Assembly: GCF_027595985.1 (NCBI RefSeq)
Contig: NC_073303.1
Coordinates: forward strand, 190,398,972-190,462,971
DNA from: Sorex araneus
Lineage: Eukaryota; Chordata; Mammalia; Eulipotyphla; Soricidae
DNA: 64,000 nucleotides
Direction of reading: 5' to 3'
Shown: piece by piece, positions 24,500 through 37,039 of the stretch
Numbering within the stretch: the stretch's first letter is position 1
Layout of the letters: each line of letters starts with the position of its first letter
Notes under the pieces: generated by a model
The model's input: the letters and a program-made list of their open reading frames with translations, nothing else
What the model was told of the DNA's origin: nothing
Database searches by the model: none
Made by a program: the position numbers and the translations under genes

Positions 24500-24665
24500 A
24501 GTAATGGAGAAAGGGTAGTTGGAAATCTAGGATTAAGTTGTCAGAGAATTCTTATCTAATGATGTGGCATTTAAACTGAGACTTAACAGTGAGAAACATG
24601 GGCTAAAAATGTGCAAAGGCTCTGAGGTAAAAGAAATCTAGTCATTTGTTGGCAATAGGTGAGTT
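24500..24665 (+). repeat. Fragment of the same ancient interspersed repeat
   Basis: GATGTGGCATTTAAACTGAG and GTGCAAAGGCTCTGAGGTAA are from the same old repeat family as 54060-55650, in plus orientation. Boundaries are vague. Confidence 0.4.
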
Positions 24666-24766
24666 TTATTAGTGACAATGAATGAGCCCATCATCTCATC
24701 TGTGTCCTTTTTACATACCCAAGAAGAGTTAGAGTTAAAATAAATTATTCCTATGTTGCTTTATGG

Positions 24767-24982
24767 GTTGGAACGATAGCACAGCGGGTAGGGCATTTGC
24801 CTTGCAGGCGGTCAACCCGGGTTCGATTCCTCCACCCGTCTCGGAGAGCCTGGCAAGCTACTGAAAGTATCTCACCCACACGGCAGAGCCTGGCAAAACA
24901 GTAACAACAAGTCTTACAGTGGAGACGTTACTGGTGCCCGCTCGAGCAAATGGATGAGCAACAGGATAACAGTGATACAGGG
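24767..24982 (+). mobile_element. SOR-B SINE with internal deletion
   Basis: A 14-bp duplication with one mismatch (ATGTTGCTTTATGG at 24753-24766 and ATGTTGTTTTATGG at 24983-24996) flanks it. The part between GCCTGGCAA and AACAGTAACAACAAG is deleted. Confidence 0.85.
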
Positions 24983-25987
24983 ATGTTGTTTTATGGCTGG
25001 GTCTCTGAAATTCTTTTATAATGGCTTGCTCATATTTGAAAGCTGCCATGAAGTCGTTTATTAGGGAATTGTAGATCTAGAAACAATCTTAAGAGATGAT
25101 TTAGTCTGATATCTTCATTTTTGCTCCTAAGACAATAGTGGCTCTAGAGAAGCCATCACTGGCTAGTGGAAGAACTGAGGAGCGAGATCAACCCTTCTAC
25201 TTCTTTCTACAAAATATGCATATTAGTAAAGCCCAGGACAATAGAGAAGGCAGTCCAGTTTATATGAATATACTAAGTGACTCATATACAGATTTTTTTT
25301 TTCTGAAGAATGAGTGTGAATCAGGACAAGAAACAAATGGCACACTCAAGCTGAGTCATTTGAAGAGCTTAATGAAATGTGTGGGTGGAATATAGGAAAA
25401 TAAAGGAGACAGCATGGTACTCCCTCATTTCTATTAATGGGGAAGTTTACCAGCTTTGGGTTTGAAGAGTCAGAGGAAGGATCTAAGGATCTACGCTGTT
25501 TGAAAAAAAGGCGTTTCACCAGAATGAAGACCTTTGCCTGGGGGATTCAACCCAAAGACATTCCCCAAATAAATACCCCATCTTCAGACTTCTCTTTTCT
25601 TCTGCTGTTCTGGGTGGCCTTCCCATTAGCCCAACTCAACCTAAAGCCTGATGGCTGATGAACTGACTTATCTAGACCCTGCTGATCAGGCTCCAGGGAA
25701 GAGCAATAGAAGGGAGAAGCTACAGAATGATCTGGGGGGGCAAAACAGATACATGAAGTACAAAGATACTTAATGCAAAGGGCTCTTTTACTTTTCATTT
25801 TTATTTTACACAGTTTACCCGAAACTTTAAGATATCTTTTATTGTGCTGTATAATTGCTCAAAAGTCACTATATGATAGGCATATATTTCACCTTTTTTG
25901 CTCTTATCTGTTGTTTCTTTAACCCCATAGAAATGTGGGACAGTACAATTGTTCTTACAGCTAATGACAAAAAACTCATAATAAAGT

Positions 25988-26155
25988 TTGGTGCAGGAGA
26001 AATAGCACAGTGGGTGTTTGCCATGCATGCTTTCGATCTGGATTCAATGCCCAGTACCACAGATGGTCTCCCAAACACTGCCAGAAGTAATCCCTGAGCT
26101 CAGAACCAGGAGTGAGTCCTGACCACTGCGTGGTGTGGCCCCCAAACCAAAACAA
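25988..26155 (+). mobile_element. Old SOR-like SINE with intact duplication
   Basis: Diverged plus copy (GGAGAAATAGCACAGTGGGT to GTGGTGTGGCCCCCAAACC). A 12-bp duplication TCATAATAAAGT is still perfect (25976-25987 and 26156-26167). Confidence 0.8.
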
Positions 26156-26594
26156 TCATAATAAAGTCATCATTAAAAAAAAGCGAATACTAGACTTAGC
26201 GTGCAAAGGTCTTTTGGGTTTGTTGAAGAAGTTTGGAGGGTCCATAGCAAGCTCTAGCATACTGGAAACATCCTGTCAGAGACCCGGACCTCCGTGTATC
26301 TTAACTCCAGTGGCACCTGGAACCAATAACTTTCACAAACAGGATGGACCACGACATTGCAACGAAGAGGTTCCTGCAGAAACAGCAATTCTGGTGGCTG
26401 GGCACAGCCAACCAACTCATAGATCTTAATAATGGTGCTTGGCAGCATGATAGTGCTCAGTGAACCTTAATCTATTTGTTGGCAAAGATCTAGCACATAA
26501 TATCCGTCCAGAGGAGCTAGCGGCAAAGAGACTGGGAGACCCAGAACTGAAAAATCAGTAACCAAGAGGCCATAAAAAATATCCTTAATACCTT

Positions 26595-26740
26595 CTGGGG
26601 ACCCAGCGTAATTTTTCTGGAGAGAAACATGTTGGGCCACAATCTCTAGTGCACAGGGGGAACGTATAGCAATGGGAATGGAACCCCTGTCTCTGGCATA
26701 CAAAACTGTACTCAGCCCTTTGAGCTATCTCTTCAGGCAG
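26595..26740 (-). mobile_element. Possible old SINE
   Basis: GCAATGGGAATGGAACCCCT and GAGCTATCTCTTCAGGCA look like the head end of a worn minus tRNA SINE. Confidence 0.35.
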
Positions 26741-27002
26741 ACCCGATATGAGTCTGGGTTGTAGTTCGTGGGAGTTTAGAAATCCCAGAGTAGCAAATGA
26801 GGTCAAAGATGGAGAAACATCATTTATGAGACTGCAACGGCCTGGGGGAAGAGAGAATTCATAAATATTTGAGGTTTGACCTTCACACGTACTGAGCTTT
26901 GTGCTGGGCAAATCTATTTTATTTCTTAATTACTATAGTGTTATGCTGTGTATGCAGAGGAATCTGGAAAACAGCAAATGACTACCGGCCTTTTCTCAGA
27001 TT

Positions 27003-27086
27003 ATTTATTTAGGTGTAGGGGATTGAACTCAGGCTCTTACGAATGCAAGGCAATTGCTCTACTACTGACCTACACTCGCAGGTCCA
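27003..27086 (-). mobile_element. tRNA-derived fragment
   Basis: GGTGTAGGGGATTGAACTCA followed by GAATGCAAGGCAATTGCTCT is the head region of a tRNA SINE in minus orientation. Confidence 0.5.
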
Positions 27087-27791
27087 TTTTCTCATTTAAA
27101 AACTCTTCTCTAACCAGACCGGCACTTCGTTAAGTATAATATCTTACTGCTTATGTGTATTTTTCAAAAAATACTGCAGAGATTTTCAGCTTCTAAACAT
27201 GATAATAGAAAGTGAAATACCCAACTCCATAGGAAGACAGACATATCTTCAAAACAGACCCTAATTTCTGCAGATACATTCATGCTAGCCAACATTCACG
27301 ACCGTCTCTTCCAAATTAGCTAGAAGTTCACACCATTTTGTCAATGTCTCTATCCTTTGTCCCTCCCTTTCCCATAAATATTAACTCAGGCCTTCTCCTG
27401 GTTACATGGAAATATTAAGATGGAAAATTCACAGTGGTATTGTGGAGTTGAAAGCCATGGCTTCAGAAATAATCGAGTGAAGGTGTCTGCTGGGACCAGG
27501 TGCTGTAACAGAGATAAAAAGGTCCTTTCACTCTCCATCTCATTCATGGTGTACATAAAAACTGGAACTGATGGAGGCTAAATGATGAATTACAGCAGAA
27601 GGACATGAGTCATTAAGATTGTTCAAACACGCAATAATCATCCTCTTGAACTCAAGCCATGGAAAGGCAGCTTCTGTGATCGGTTCCAAGATTGTCACAG
27701 GTAGCTTGACCAGAGTAAATAGGGGCATCTTCCTTTGCAGAATTAAAGTTCATTCTCACTGAAAGTGTTTATTTTCTTTTTTGAGTGAGTG

Positions 27792-28020
27792 GAAGGGCTG
27801 GTGCAATAGCACAGCGGTAGGACATTTGCTTTGCACTCGGCCAACCTGAGTTTGATTCCTCTGTCCCTCTTGGAGAGCCCGGCAAGCTACTGAGAGTATC
27901 TCGCCTGCACAGCAGAGCCTGGCAAGCTCCCTAAAAACAGTAACAACAAGTCTCAAAATGGAGATGTTACTGGTGCCCGCTGGAGCAAATCGATGAACAA
28001 CGGGATGACAGTGACAGTGA
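27792..28020 (+). mobile_element. SOR-B SINE
   Basis: Near-complete copy (GGGCTGGTGCAATAGCACAG to GATGACAGTGACAGTGA), with a small deletion before CTAAAAACAGTAACAACAAG. A short TTTGAGTG-like duplication lies on both sides. Confidence 0.85.
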
Positions 28021-28059
28021 CTCATTTGAGTGGATGGTCTGACTCCAGTTTTCCTCTCA

Positions 28060-28280
28060 TGAAATCCTAAGCCAACCCCTCGGTGATTCAATGCAAGAGC
28101 CTGAGGTGCAGTGTTGCTGGTCCCTTTATGCCAAAGAACACACCCAACCACCCGGTTGTGCTTGGAGTTCTCTGGAGCTATACCTAGCAGTGTTGGTGGG
28201 GACAAAGTAGTGCCAGGTTATTGAACGGAGGCCGCTACGTGTAAGGCAAGTGTCTTAAACTCTGTACTATCTCACTGGCA
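28060..28280 (-). mobile_element. Old, longer tRNA SINE variant
   Basis: Minus copy: AATGCAAGAGCCTGAGGTGC, TAGTGCCAGGTTATTGAACG and GTGTAAGGCAAGTGTCTTAA. Same layout as 19675-19950. Confidence 0.5.
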
Positions 28281-28420
28281 TGGAGATAAATATTTTTTAT
28301 GACTAGGAAGTGATATGTTGATAGCTTCTAAGCCTGTAAAATGAGAACAATAATAAAGTATACATTATGGAGTTGAAAGTTAGAGAACTGTGCCTTGCAC
28401 ACACACATGCACACACATGC

Positions 28421-28660
28421 GTGCACACACACACACAGAGTCAATCACAGAGACACACACAGAGCAAAACCAAACAAAAAAAAAAGCCATCAAACAATTG
28501 TTATTCTGATAATTTAAGGTAACTTTTTTTAGGGACACACAAACACAGACACACACACAAACTCACTCACAGAGACAAATACAAAGAGCAAAACCAAACC
28601 AAAGAAAACCATCAAACTATTGTTGTTATGATAATTTAAAGTAACTTATTTCTAGGGATG
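28421..28660 (+). repeat. Diverged tandem duplication of about 115 bp, CA-rich
   Basis: Two consecutive units share the order CACACACACA, TCACAGAGACA, GAGCAAAACCAAAC, CCATCAAAC, ATTGTT, GATAATTTAA and GTAACTT. Unit 1 is about 28421-28535, unit 2 about 28536-28660. A CA microsatellite precedes it (28396-28436). Confidence 0.8.
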
Positions 28661-28699
28661 ATTCCATATTCCATCAAAAGACAATCTTTTTACAAGGTA

Positions 28700-28945
28700 G
28701 CACTGTAGCACTGCTGTCTGTTGTTCATCGATTTGCTCCAGTAGGCACCAGTAATGTCTCCATTGTGAGACTTGTTGTGACTGATTTTGACATATCAAAT
28801 ATGCCACGGGTAGCTTGCCAGGCTCTGCCATGAGGGTGTGATACTGTTGGTAGCTTGACAGGCTCCTCAAAAGAGATGGAGGAATTGAATCTGGGTTGGC
28901 TGTGTGCATGGCAAATGCTCTACATGTTGTGCTATCGCTCCAGTC
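28700..28945 (-). mobile_element. SOR-B SINE
   Basis: Full-length minus copy flanked by a 14-bp duplication with one mismatch (CTTTTTACAAGGTA at 28686-28699, CTTTTTAAAAGGTA at 28946-28959). Confidence 0.88.
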
Positions 28946-29661
28946 CTTTTTAAAAGGTATTATCAATTTTTATATCTGGATCAAAGGTCCTATATATTGA
29001 ATAATAATAATGCAAAAGCTGGTGGCCTTTCTAAGACCTATTTTCAGTCAATTTTGGTACTTTTGGGTTTTTTTTATAATATAATGAAACATTATAAGAT
29101 GAAATGCTTCCTTTCAACATGTCCTGAAAAAAAGTGGCAATGTGACAACTATGAAATCTTATTTTAATAAAATATGCCTATAACAGAGACTTTGGATAGA
29201 GCATCTAAAGTCTAAATTAGAATCCACACTATGGAAATGTTATTTATGAGTCAATTCCTTCCTGAAGTTTGGTTGGTAAGCTTTCTACATAATAGAATCT
29301 CAATTTTAATCTGAAGAATTATAAAACTTCTCCCAAACTGGTGTGTTGTCATGTTCTCACTGAGTGAATCATGATGACATTCTCACGGACTTGAGCAGAC
29401 ATGTTCTAACCCTGTGCTTACTAACAACACACCTGTGTCTGAACTGATATTCATCTTCTATAAAAATGTCAATAAAGCCTCTGACAGACCCTCTTTCACA
29501 AGCCACAATCATCTTTCCTTTCTACTTCTTAGTTATTCCAATATTTTTATTGCCAAATATTATTTTATGACTAGATATGTTTATTTCATGCTCCAAATTG
29601 CCTAGAGATACCTTCTGGGGAGCTGGAAAGAGAGGTATAAGAGACATTTCATGCTTTCAAA

Positions 29662-29840
29662 GATCTATGGGCCAAAGAGATAGTAAAGCAGGTAGATTGC
29701 CTGCCTTGCACAAGGTCAACGCAGGTTGAATCCATGGTTCCATATTTTATCCAGGTCCCCCGGAAGTGATCCCTGAGCATAGCACCAGAAACAAGGCCCC
29801 TGCACAACAGGACCTGACTTCCAAACAAAGCAAAATCAAA
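29662..29840 (+). mobile_element. Old SOR-like SINE
   Basis: Plus copy: GGGCCAAAGAGATAGTAAAG head, AGGTCCCCCGGAAGTGATCC body, ending in CAAACAAAGCAAAATC. Confidence 0.65.
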
Positions 29841-30536
29841 GTGCTCATTGAGTCATGGGGGAGAGAGATATATTTAATAAACCTGTGACAAGGGACCATG
29901 AGGATGTAAAATAAGTTCAAAAGGACAGCATTGTGTAAAAATAACAACTGCTGTCATTATCAGGCCTTTCCTCATTGTAGATTGATCCTTTGGTTACATC
30001 TAGAAGGATAAGCAGCAGTTCTTTGTTACTTCTGGAAAGATATGAAGGGTTCCATAGAAGAAGCAAATGACTATCCCCAGGCAAAAAGATGTGGTGTCTG
30101 TGTTATGTAGTTTGAGAGATCCAGGGGCAATTTTCCAAATATGTTCACAGACAAGGCAGGAGGACTTGCATTCCAATGACTTAACCCATTCAACAGCTTT
30201 CAAGTCACTGGAATATACAGAGAAGATAATATGCAAGATATTAGCTAATCAAGACCATCGCCTACAGTAAGATACAAAGGTGCGAAAGTCTGCTCAATTG
30301 ATTGCCTGTATATTTCAGTCAGAAAAATACGACCAGTCTTTTAGACATTCAAGACAATGTGAGATATATCATACAATTATTATCTATGACCAAGTACAAC
30401 TCAGAAAATGATTATCCTACTTACATTTCACTTGAGGAACTGGTAGGTGGTGCATGCTCAAAAGCTTCTGTCAATTGGTGTAGAAGAGGAAAAACAAAAG
30501 GAAACAGAAATCAAAGTGCATAACTGTAAACCATAT

Positions 30537-30784
30537 TTTGTCACTGTCACTGTCATCCCATTTCTCGTTGATTTGCTCTAGCAGGCACCAGTAACGTCTC
30601 CATTGTGAGACTTGTTACTGTTTTTGGTGTATCGAATACTCCATGGGTAGCTTGCCAGGCTCTGCCATGTGGGCAGGATACTCTCAGTAGCTTGCTGGGC
30701 TCTCTGAGAAGGATGCTGGAATCAAACCTGGGTCAGCTGTGTGCAAGGTAAACACCCTACCTGCTGTGCTATCACTCCAGCCCC
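30537..30784 (-). mobile_element. SOR-B SINE, left member of an adjacent SINE pair
   Basis: Full-length minus copy. The duplication AAACCATAT lies at 30528-30536 and 30785-30793. A SOR-A copy in the same orientation follows within 40 bp. Confidence 0.88.
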
Positions 30785-30819
30785 AAACCATATATATATA
30801 TATACATATATATATGTAT

Positions 30820-30986
30820 ATTTTTTTGGTCACACCCGGCGATGCACAGGGGTTACTCCTGGCTCTGTACTCAGGAATTTCCCCTGGTGGTGCTCAGGGG
30901 ATCATATGGGATGTTGGGGATCAAACCCGGTTCGGCCACGTACGTGCAAGGTAAATGCCCTACCCACTGTACTATGGATCCAGTCC
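30820..30986 (-). mobile_element. SOR-A SINE, right member of an adjacent SINE pair
   Basis: Minus copy following the SOR-B at 30537-30784 after a TA run. CCATATTTTAAACCATATTT to its right repeats the target site of the neighbouring SINE. Confidence 0.88.
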
Positions 30987-31795
30987 ATATTTTAAACCAT
31001 ATTTTAAAACCAATTATTTCTTAATGGTTCCAGAGACAGCAAATATCCTGGAGCACATGTTTCTACAGTTTCTTTGGATTTTTCCACTTTTAGTGAAGGT
31101 GTTCGGAAGTAGGCTAGGCAGCAGCTTGATTCACTGAGCATTCATCTAGAAACATGTTTTGAAATTCTTTTCTTAACGAAGATTGAATATCTTGGAACAG
31201 AGTTGAAACAAAGGTTAGAACTGGGACCATGTTAATACTTGTCCACAAGGTATGTGGTATGAGCTATACCTCATTCTCTGCCAAAAATTTATGTGTTTTT
31301 GTGCAGCGCATACATGAAATATTAATAACACTGATATATGCCTCCTTCTAAAAATTCCTTTGGAATATGAAACTTGTCCAATTATTATGGTTCTTCGAGG
31401 TTGCCAACTCTTTTCCATCCCATTTTAATGAAAGCAATTTGATCACAGTTTAACATATCCCTGGAATTCTTTCAGCTGTTGAGTTGGTTCATTCCTGTTA
31501 GAGCGAAGGGTGTTTAATCTCTAAGCAATGTGATTTAAAAGAACGGGATCAAATATCCCTGCTATGGAGGTGGACTAATGGTTCAAGTAACATTAGCATG
31601 ATTCTTAATGTTCTCCGGTTGCTAAATTTTGTGCCTACATGTAGTCCTTCATCTTCTGCAGCTTGGATTTAATGATAAAATTCTCAAGAATGAAGACTAT
31701 GGCCAAAAGAGGTGATTCGCCATCCCCAAGGTTAGATCTTAAAGTCTGAGAACCCCTCTCTCGCACTAACATTTATTACCTCTATCATTCACTTG

Positions 31796-32042
31796 GACTG
31801 GAGTGATAGTACAGTGGGTAGGGCATTTGCCTTGCATGCAGCCGACCTGAGTTCGATTCCTCTGTCCCTCTTGGAGAGTCCTGCAAGCTACTGAGAATAT
31901 CCCGCCCGCATGGCAGAGCCTGGCAAGCTACCCTTAACGTATTTGATATGCCCAAAACAGTAACAACAAATATTACAATGAAGACGTTACTGGTGCCCGC
32001 TTGAGCAAATCGATAAACAACAGGATGACAGCGCAACAGTGA
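31796..32042 (+). mobile_element. SOR-B SINE
   Basis: Full-length copy with a perfect 12-bp duplication ATCATTCACTTG (31784-31795 and 32043-32054). Confidence 0.9.
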
Positions 32043-32099
32043 ATCATTCACTTGTTGCTCCAGGAATGCAAGGTAAAATACTTTGCCCAGTTGAAAGTT

Positions 32100-32286
32100 T
32101 CTTTTTTTTTATTTTGCTTTTTTTATTTTTTGGCTCACACCTAGTGATGCTCAGGAGTTACTCCTGGGTATGCACTCAAGAATTGCTCCTGATGGTGTTT
32201 GGGGGATTATATGGGATACCAGGAATCGAACCCAGGTCGGCTGCATGCAAGGCAAATACCCTACTCCCTGTACTATCACTCTGCCC
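32100..32286 (-). mobile_element. SOR-A SINE
   Basis: Minus copy with a long T-rich tail; body through GGGATACCAGGAATCGAACC to ACTCTGCCCT. Confidence 0.88.
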
Positions 32287-32599
32287 TCAGTGGAGAGGTT
32301 CTTACGGGAAGGATTTGAGAAGGGACTCTGATCACTAGCCTGGGTAAAGGAAGCTCCTAGTCCAAAATCCTGGAAGGAATGGAATCCACTCAAGAATCAC
32401 AGATGCAAGTCAATTTGGAGGCAGATGCTTACTCAGTTGCACATAGAGATGACTGTACCCTGTGAAAGTCCCTAAGCCAGAGGACCCAGCTATACATACT
32501 CAAGTAATTTTCCATATGCAGCAACGGGTAGCAAATTATTATTAGAAGTAGTCAGGCTTGGAAGTGAAGGAACAAAGGTCAGAAGAAAATAGATGCATA

Positions 32600-33258
32600 T
32601 CAGAAAAACAAAATCATGAAATTTGCTTGTAAATGAATGGACATGGAAAATATCATACTGAGTGAAATGAGTCAGGGAAAGGGACAGACACAGAATGATT
32701 GGACTCATTTGTGGGATATAAATCACATATATTAGTAAGACTAATACCCAAGGGCAGTAGAAACAAGGGCCAGGAGGAATGGTCCATGGTTGGAAGCTTG
32801 CCACAAGTGGTGGTGGGGAGAGGATGGAGAAGGGACCACTATAGCAATGGTAGTTGGAAACGATCACTCTGAACAAGAACTGAGTGCTGAAAGTAGGGGA
32901 AGGGACAATCACAATAAACTCTTAGTATACCTGTATTGCAAGTCATAATGCCCAAAAGGAAAGAGACAGGCAGACAGAGACGGATAAAGACAGAGACATG
33001 TATATATATATATATATATACACATATATATATAGAGAGAGAGAGAGAGGAAGAGAGAGAGAGAAAAGAAAGAAAAGTGCCTGCCATAGATGCAGGCTGG
33101 GGGGAGGGTGAGAATAAAACTGTGGACTTTGGTGCATTGGTGATGGAAAATATATACTGGTGAAGTTATGGATGATGAAACACTGTTATGACTGAAACTC
33201 AAAAATGAAGAACTTTAACTATGTATCTTACTGTAATTTAATAAAAAATATTTTAAAA
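32600..33258 (+). mobile_element. L1 3' end with TA and GA microsatellites
   Basis: L1 ORF2 end and 3' UTR in plus orientation: GTGAAATGAGTCAGGGAAAG near 32660, then the L1-like tail TGATGGAAAATATATACTGG and AATTTAATAAAAAATATTTT at the end. A TA run (33000-33030) and a GA run (33034-33062) expanded inside it. Boundaries are approximate. Confidence 0.75.
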
Positions 33259-33299
33259 AGGTATATATGTATATATAAAAAGATGTATATATGTGAATT

Positions 33300-33370
33300 T
33301 ATATGTAAATATGTATGTATGTATGTATGTATATACACATACTCACACACATATATACATATATATATGT
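33300..33370 (+). repeat. TATG / TA / CA mixed microsatellite
   Basis: TATG units followed by mixed TACA and TA steps, next to an L1 3' end. Confidence 0.9.
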
Positions 33371-33621
33371 TTGTGTCTGAATTTCCAACTCAGGATCTTT
33401 ATGACAGATATAGGTCTACTATTTATCATCATTGTACCATTCTGGCGAGCATGGTGTTATTTGCATATCCTGGAAGCACTATGGGAATTCAGAAACTTGA
33501 ACACACGCAAATGTGAGAGAAACCCATACTTTCTTAGTCTGAATTCTTGTTTTTTTCTTTGACATTAATAGGCCCTAAGAGGCAGGTTGGTGAAATGGAA
33601 ATGAGAATCACCTATGGACTT

Positions 33622-34358
<737 letters not shown>

Positions 34359-35180
34359 TCACCTATGGACTTTATAGCTAGCTATGCCACTTTCTTTTCT
34401 GACACAGTTTAAACTAATTCATTCTACACAGTGGGTTTGCCTCGGAAAAGTACTGTATGTACTTATACAAGTATCAGCTTTGCTTTTGTAGCTCAGGCCT
34501 GAAATAACAAAATTAAAATATATACTTTATATTTCTACCAGGTTCTGATTAAGCACCCAGCAGAACAAAGAGTCCAAGGTGATGACTAAGGGGACCATGC
34601 AACTTTGATGTAGTTATGTTAGGTTATTTTAGCTTTAACCTTAAAGCTAGATGCATGAAAACATCTGTTTAGGGCTTGGGTTTATCTCCTGAGAAAATAG
34701 GTCTTTATGGAGACTAGTGATCTGTGTTTACCAGTATTTAACTGATTGACTGCTTCTTGAGCAATTCAGATGAGATGATGGCATTTGGAATATGAACTTA
34801 AGCATCTTTAAATCAAGAAAGGAAATTTCTGTGGTAACCAAAATCTTGGTCACAGATATTTTCATAAATCTATTAAAACTGCTGTTTAACATTTTGGGAA
34901 CAGGATGTGTTTTGGCCAGTGTATTTTCCCTGCTGTGCCTGAGGGTTTGAGTTACTCTTGGTGCAGTTCTTCAGGTGTCTGAGCATGTCTTAGGATTTGA
35001 AAGTCTAAATTCATGGGGTTTCTTTTTAAGGCACTGACACTTCTCTTTGAACTGGAAGCTTATTTTTTATTTTTTAAGTCAAGTGAAAAATCTTGCACAT
35101 TTCCACAGATATTATGTTTGCATTTTAAGAGTATTTGAGTCAATTAAAACTTCAGTTTTAACAAAATTAGTATATCTAAT

Positions 35181-35424
35181 GAAAATCTGTCATCCCGTTG
35201 CTCATCAACTTGTTCGAGCGGGCACCAGTAACTGTCTCTCATTGAGAGACTTATTGTTACTGTTTTTGGCATATCCAATACGCACAGGTAGCTTGCCAGG
35301 CTCTGCTGTGCGGGCTCAATACTCTCAGTAGCTTGCCGGGCTCTCTGAGAGGGGTGGAGGAATCGAACTCGGGTCGGCGGCATGAAAGGCGAAACCCAAC
35401 CGATGTACTATTGCTCCAGCCCCA
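35181..35424 (-). mobile_element. SOR-B SINE, hairpin subfamily
   Basis: Minus copy with a perfect 10-bp duplication TATATCTAAT (35171-35180 and 35425-35434). It shares the diagnostic hairpin (35234-35250) and other variants with the copy at 4407-4650. Confidence 0.9.
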
Positions 35425-35483
35425 TATATCTAATATATCAGAATATTCTATATCTTCAGAATATTCTAAGGGTGTAATAATAG

Positions 35484-35724
35484 TGGGTTGGAGTGATAGC
35501 ACAGCAGGTAGGGCGTTTGCCTTGCACGCAGCTGACCTGGGTTCAGTTCCTTTGTCCCTCTCGGAGAGCATGGCAAGCTACTGAAAGTGTCTCGCCCGCA
35601 TGGCACAGCCTGGCAAGCTCCCCATGCATATTCGATATGCCAAAAACAGTAACAAGTCTCACAATAGAGATGTTACTGGCAAATTGATGAGCAATGGGAT
35701 GACAGTGATACAGTGACAGTGATG
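35484..35724 (+). mobile_element. SOR-B SINE
   Basis: Full-length plus copy with a deletion inside the RTE-like tail (GTTACTGGCAAATTGATGAG lacks the usual CCCGCTCGAG stretch). Confidence 0.85.
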
Positions 35725-36224
35725 TTAGGTTATTTTAATTAAGAAATAAAAGCAATAGCACCCAGCGCTCCACTATTGCATGGGTCCAAGTTGTAGCTGA
35801 TATGAGCTGGACTCCGCAACGAAAAGTTATCAAAATGGTTTTGGCTAAACAAGAAGATGGGAGGAGAGAAGGTTAGTGGTGAGTGCTGCTTATGTTTGGC
35901 AGTGGGAACAAGATTTTCCCTTAGGAAAATGTGCATGGCCTACAGCTTCAAAGTTGCAGTAGAATTGAGCAGAACCACTGCAGAATCCATTAGGCTCTGG
36001 GAACAGGATGTAGACAGTCTCACCTGTTCCCAGATGGATTCCACTCTTAGCCCTTTAGCTCTCATTACAGCTTCCTCACCCTTGACCTTGAGGAGCCCCC
36101 ATGGGCCTCTTTCTCATTGCTTGTCGGTGCTCATGCAGGTCTGAGCTGGATAATCCTGGCCCTTTACCCACATTTTTAAAGGACTTTGTAATTAACCGGC
36201 AAAGTCTGTACTTCATTTCCTGTT

Positions 36225-36397
36225 GTTTTTTTTTCTTTTTGGAGTCATATCTGGTGATGCACCAGGGTTACTCCTGGCTCTGCACTCAGGAATTTCTCCT
36301 GGCGGTACTCAGGGGACCATATGGGATGCTGGGAACCGAACCTGGGTCGGCCATGTGCAAGGCAAACGCCCTACCCACTGTGCTATCACTCCAGCCC
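36225..36397 (-). mobile_element. SOR-A SINE
   Basis: Minus copy with a perfect 14-bp duplication CTTCATTTCCTGTT (36211-36224 and 36398-36411). Confidence 0.95.
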
Positions 36398-36684
36398 CTT
36401 CATTTCCTGTTTAAGGTGGCCTGTAGGAGCTTCATCTCCCTCCTGCAATCTTACTGCCTTTTCCATCGGGTTTTAGTATCACACTTGACAGAAAAGTAGC
36501 CACCAGCCACATTACACAAGGCAGCCTTTGAATTATGGCTAATGAGTATGAAGAATTGAAAGTTTTATTTACTTGAATACTCTCGACCAAATAAGCAAAT
36601 GTAACTGGTGGCTAATGTGTGAGGAATATTGTCTCAGGGGCTTTCATCCTTAGGTAATTCTTTTGAATTTTTATTCATTTTGCC

Positions 36685-36826
36685 ACAACTGGCTGTGTCT
36701 CTGGGCTTCCTCCTGGATCTGCACTCAGGGATCACTCCGGGCGGCCTTGGGGGACCCTATGGGGTGCTGACCATTAAACCTGAGTTGTCTGCTTGCAAGA
36801 CAAATGTCCTATCCACTGTTCTAAGT
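36685..36826 (-). mobile_element. Old SOR-like SINE
   Basis: Minus copy: TGGATCTGCACTCAGGGATC, GGACCCTATGGGGTGCTGAC and GCAAGACAAATGTCCTATCC. Confidence 0.7.
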
Positions 36827-36856
36827 CATTCTTTTGGTATTTAAAAAAATTAATTA

Positions 36857-37026
36857 TTTTTTTCCCTTTTGGGTCACACCCGGAGATGCACAGGGGTTAT
36901 TCCTGGCTCTGCACTCAGGAATTACCCTTGGCTGTGCTCAGCGGACCATATGGGATGATGGGAATTAAACCCGGGTGGGCCTCGTGCAAGGCAAATGCCC
37001 TACCCGCTGTGCTATCGCTCCAGCCC
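36857..37026 (-). mobile_element. SOR-A SINE
   Basis: Well preserved minus copy. It marks the left edge of the SINE-free stretch that probably includes the CYYR1 3' UTR. Confidence 0.92.
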
Positions 37027-37039
37027 CCTTAAAAATCTT

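Larger units (their letters stand above)
24997..27791. other. Mostly unique intergenic sequence
   Basis: Only three old SINE pieces recognised. Frames of 60-105 codons here show no domains. Confidence 0.45.
28960..32099. other. Intergenic sequence with scattered SINEs
   Basis: 28960-29661, 29841-30527 and 31000-31783 are unique, AT-rich and without recognisable genes. Confidence 0.45.
34373..36210. other. Intergenic sequence with two SOR-B SINEs
   Basis: 34373-35170 and 35725-36210 are unique; nothing recognised. Confidence 0.45.
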
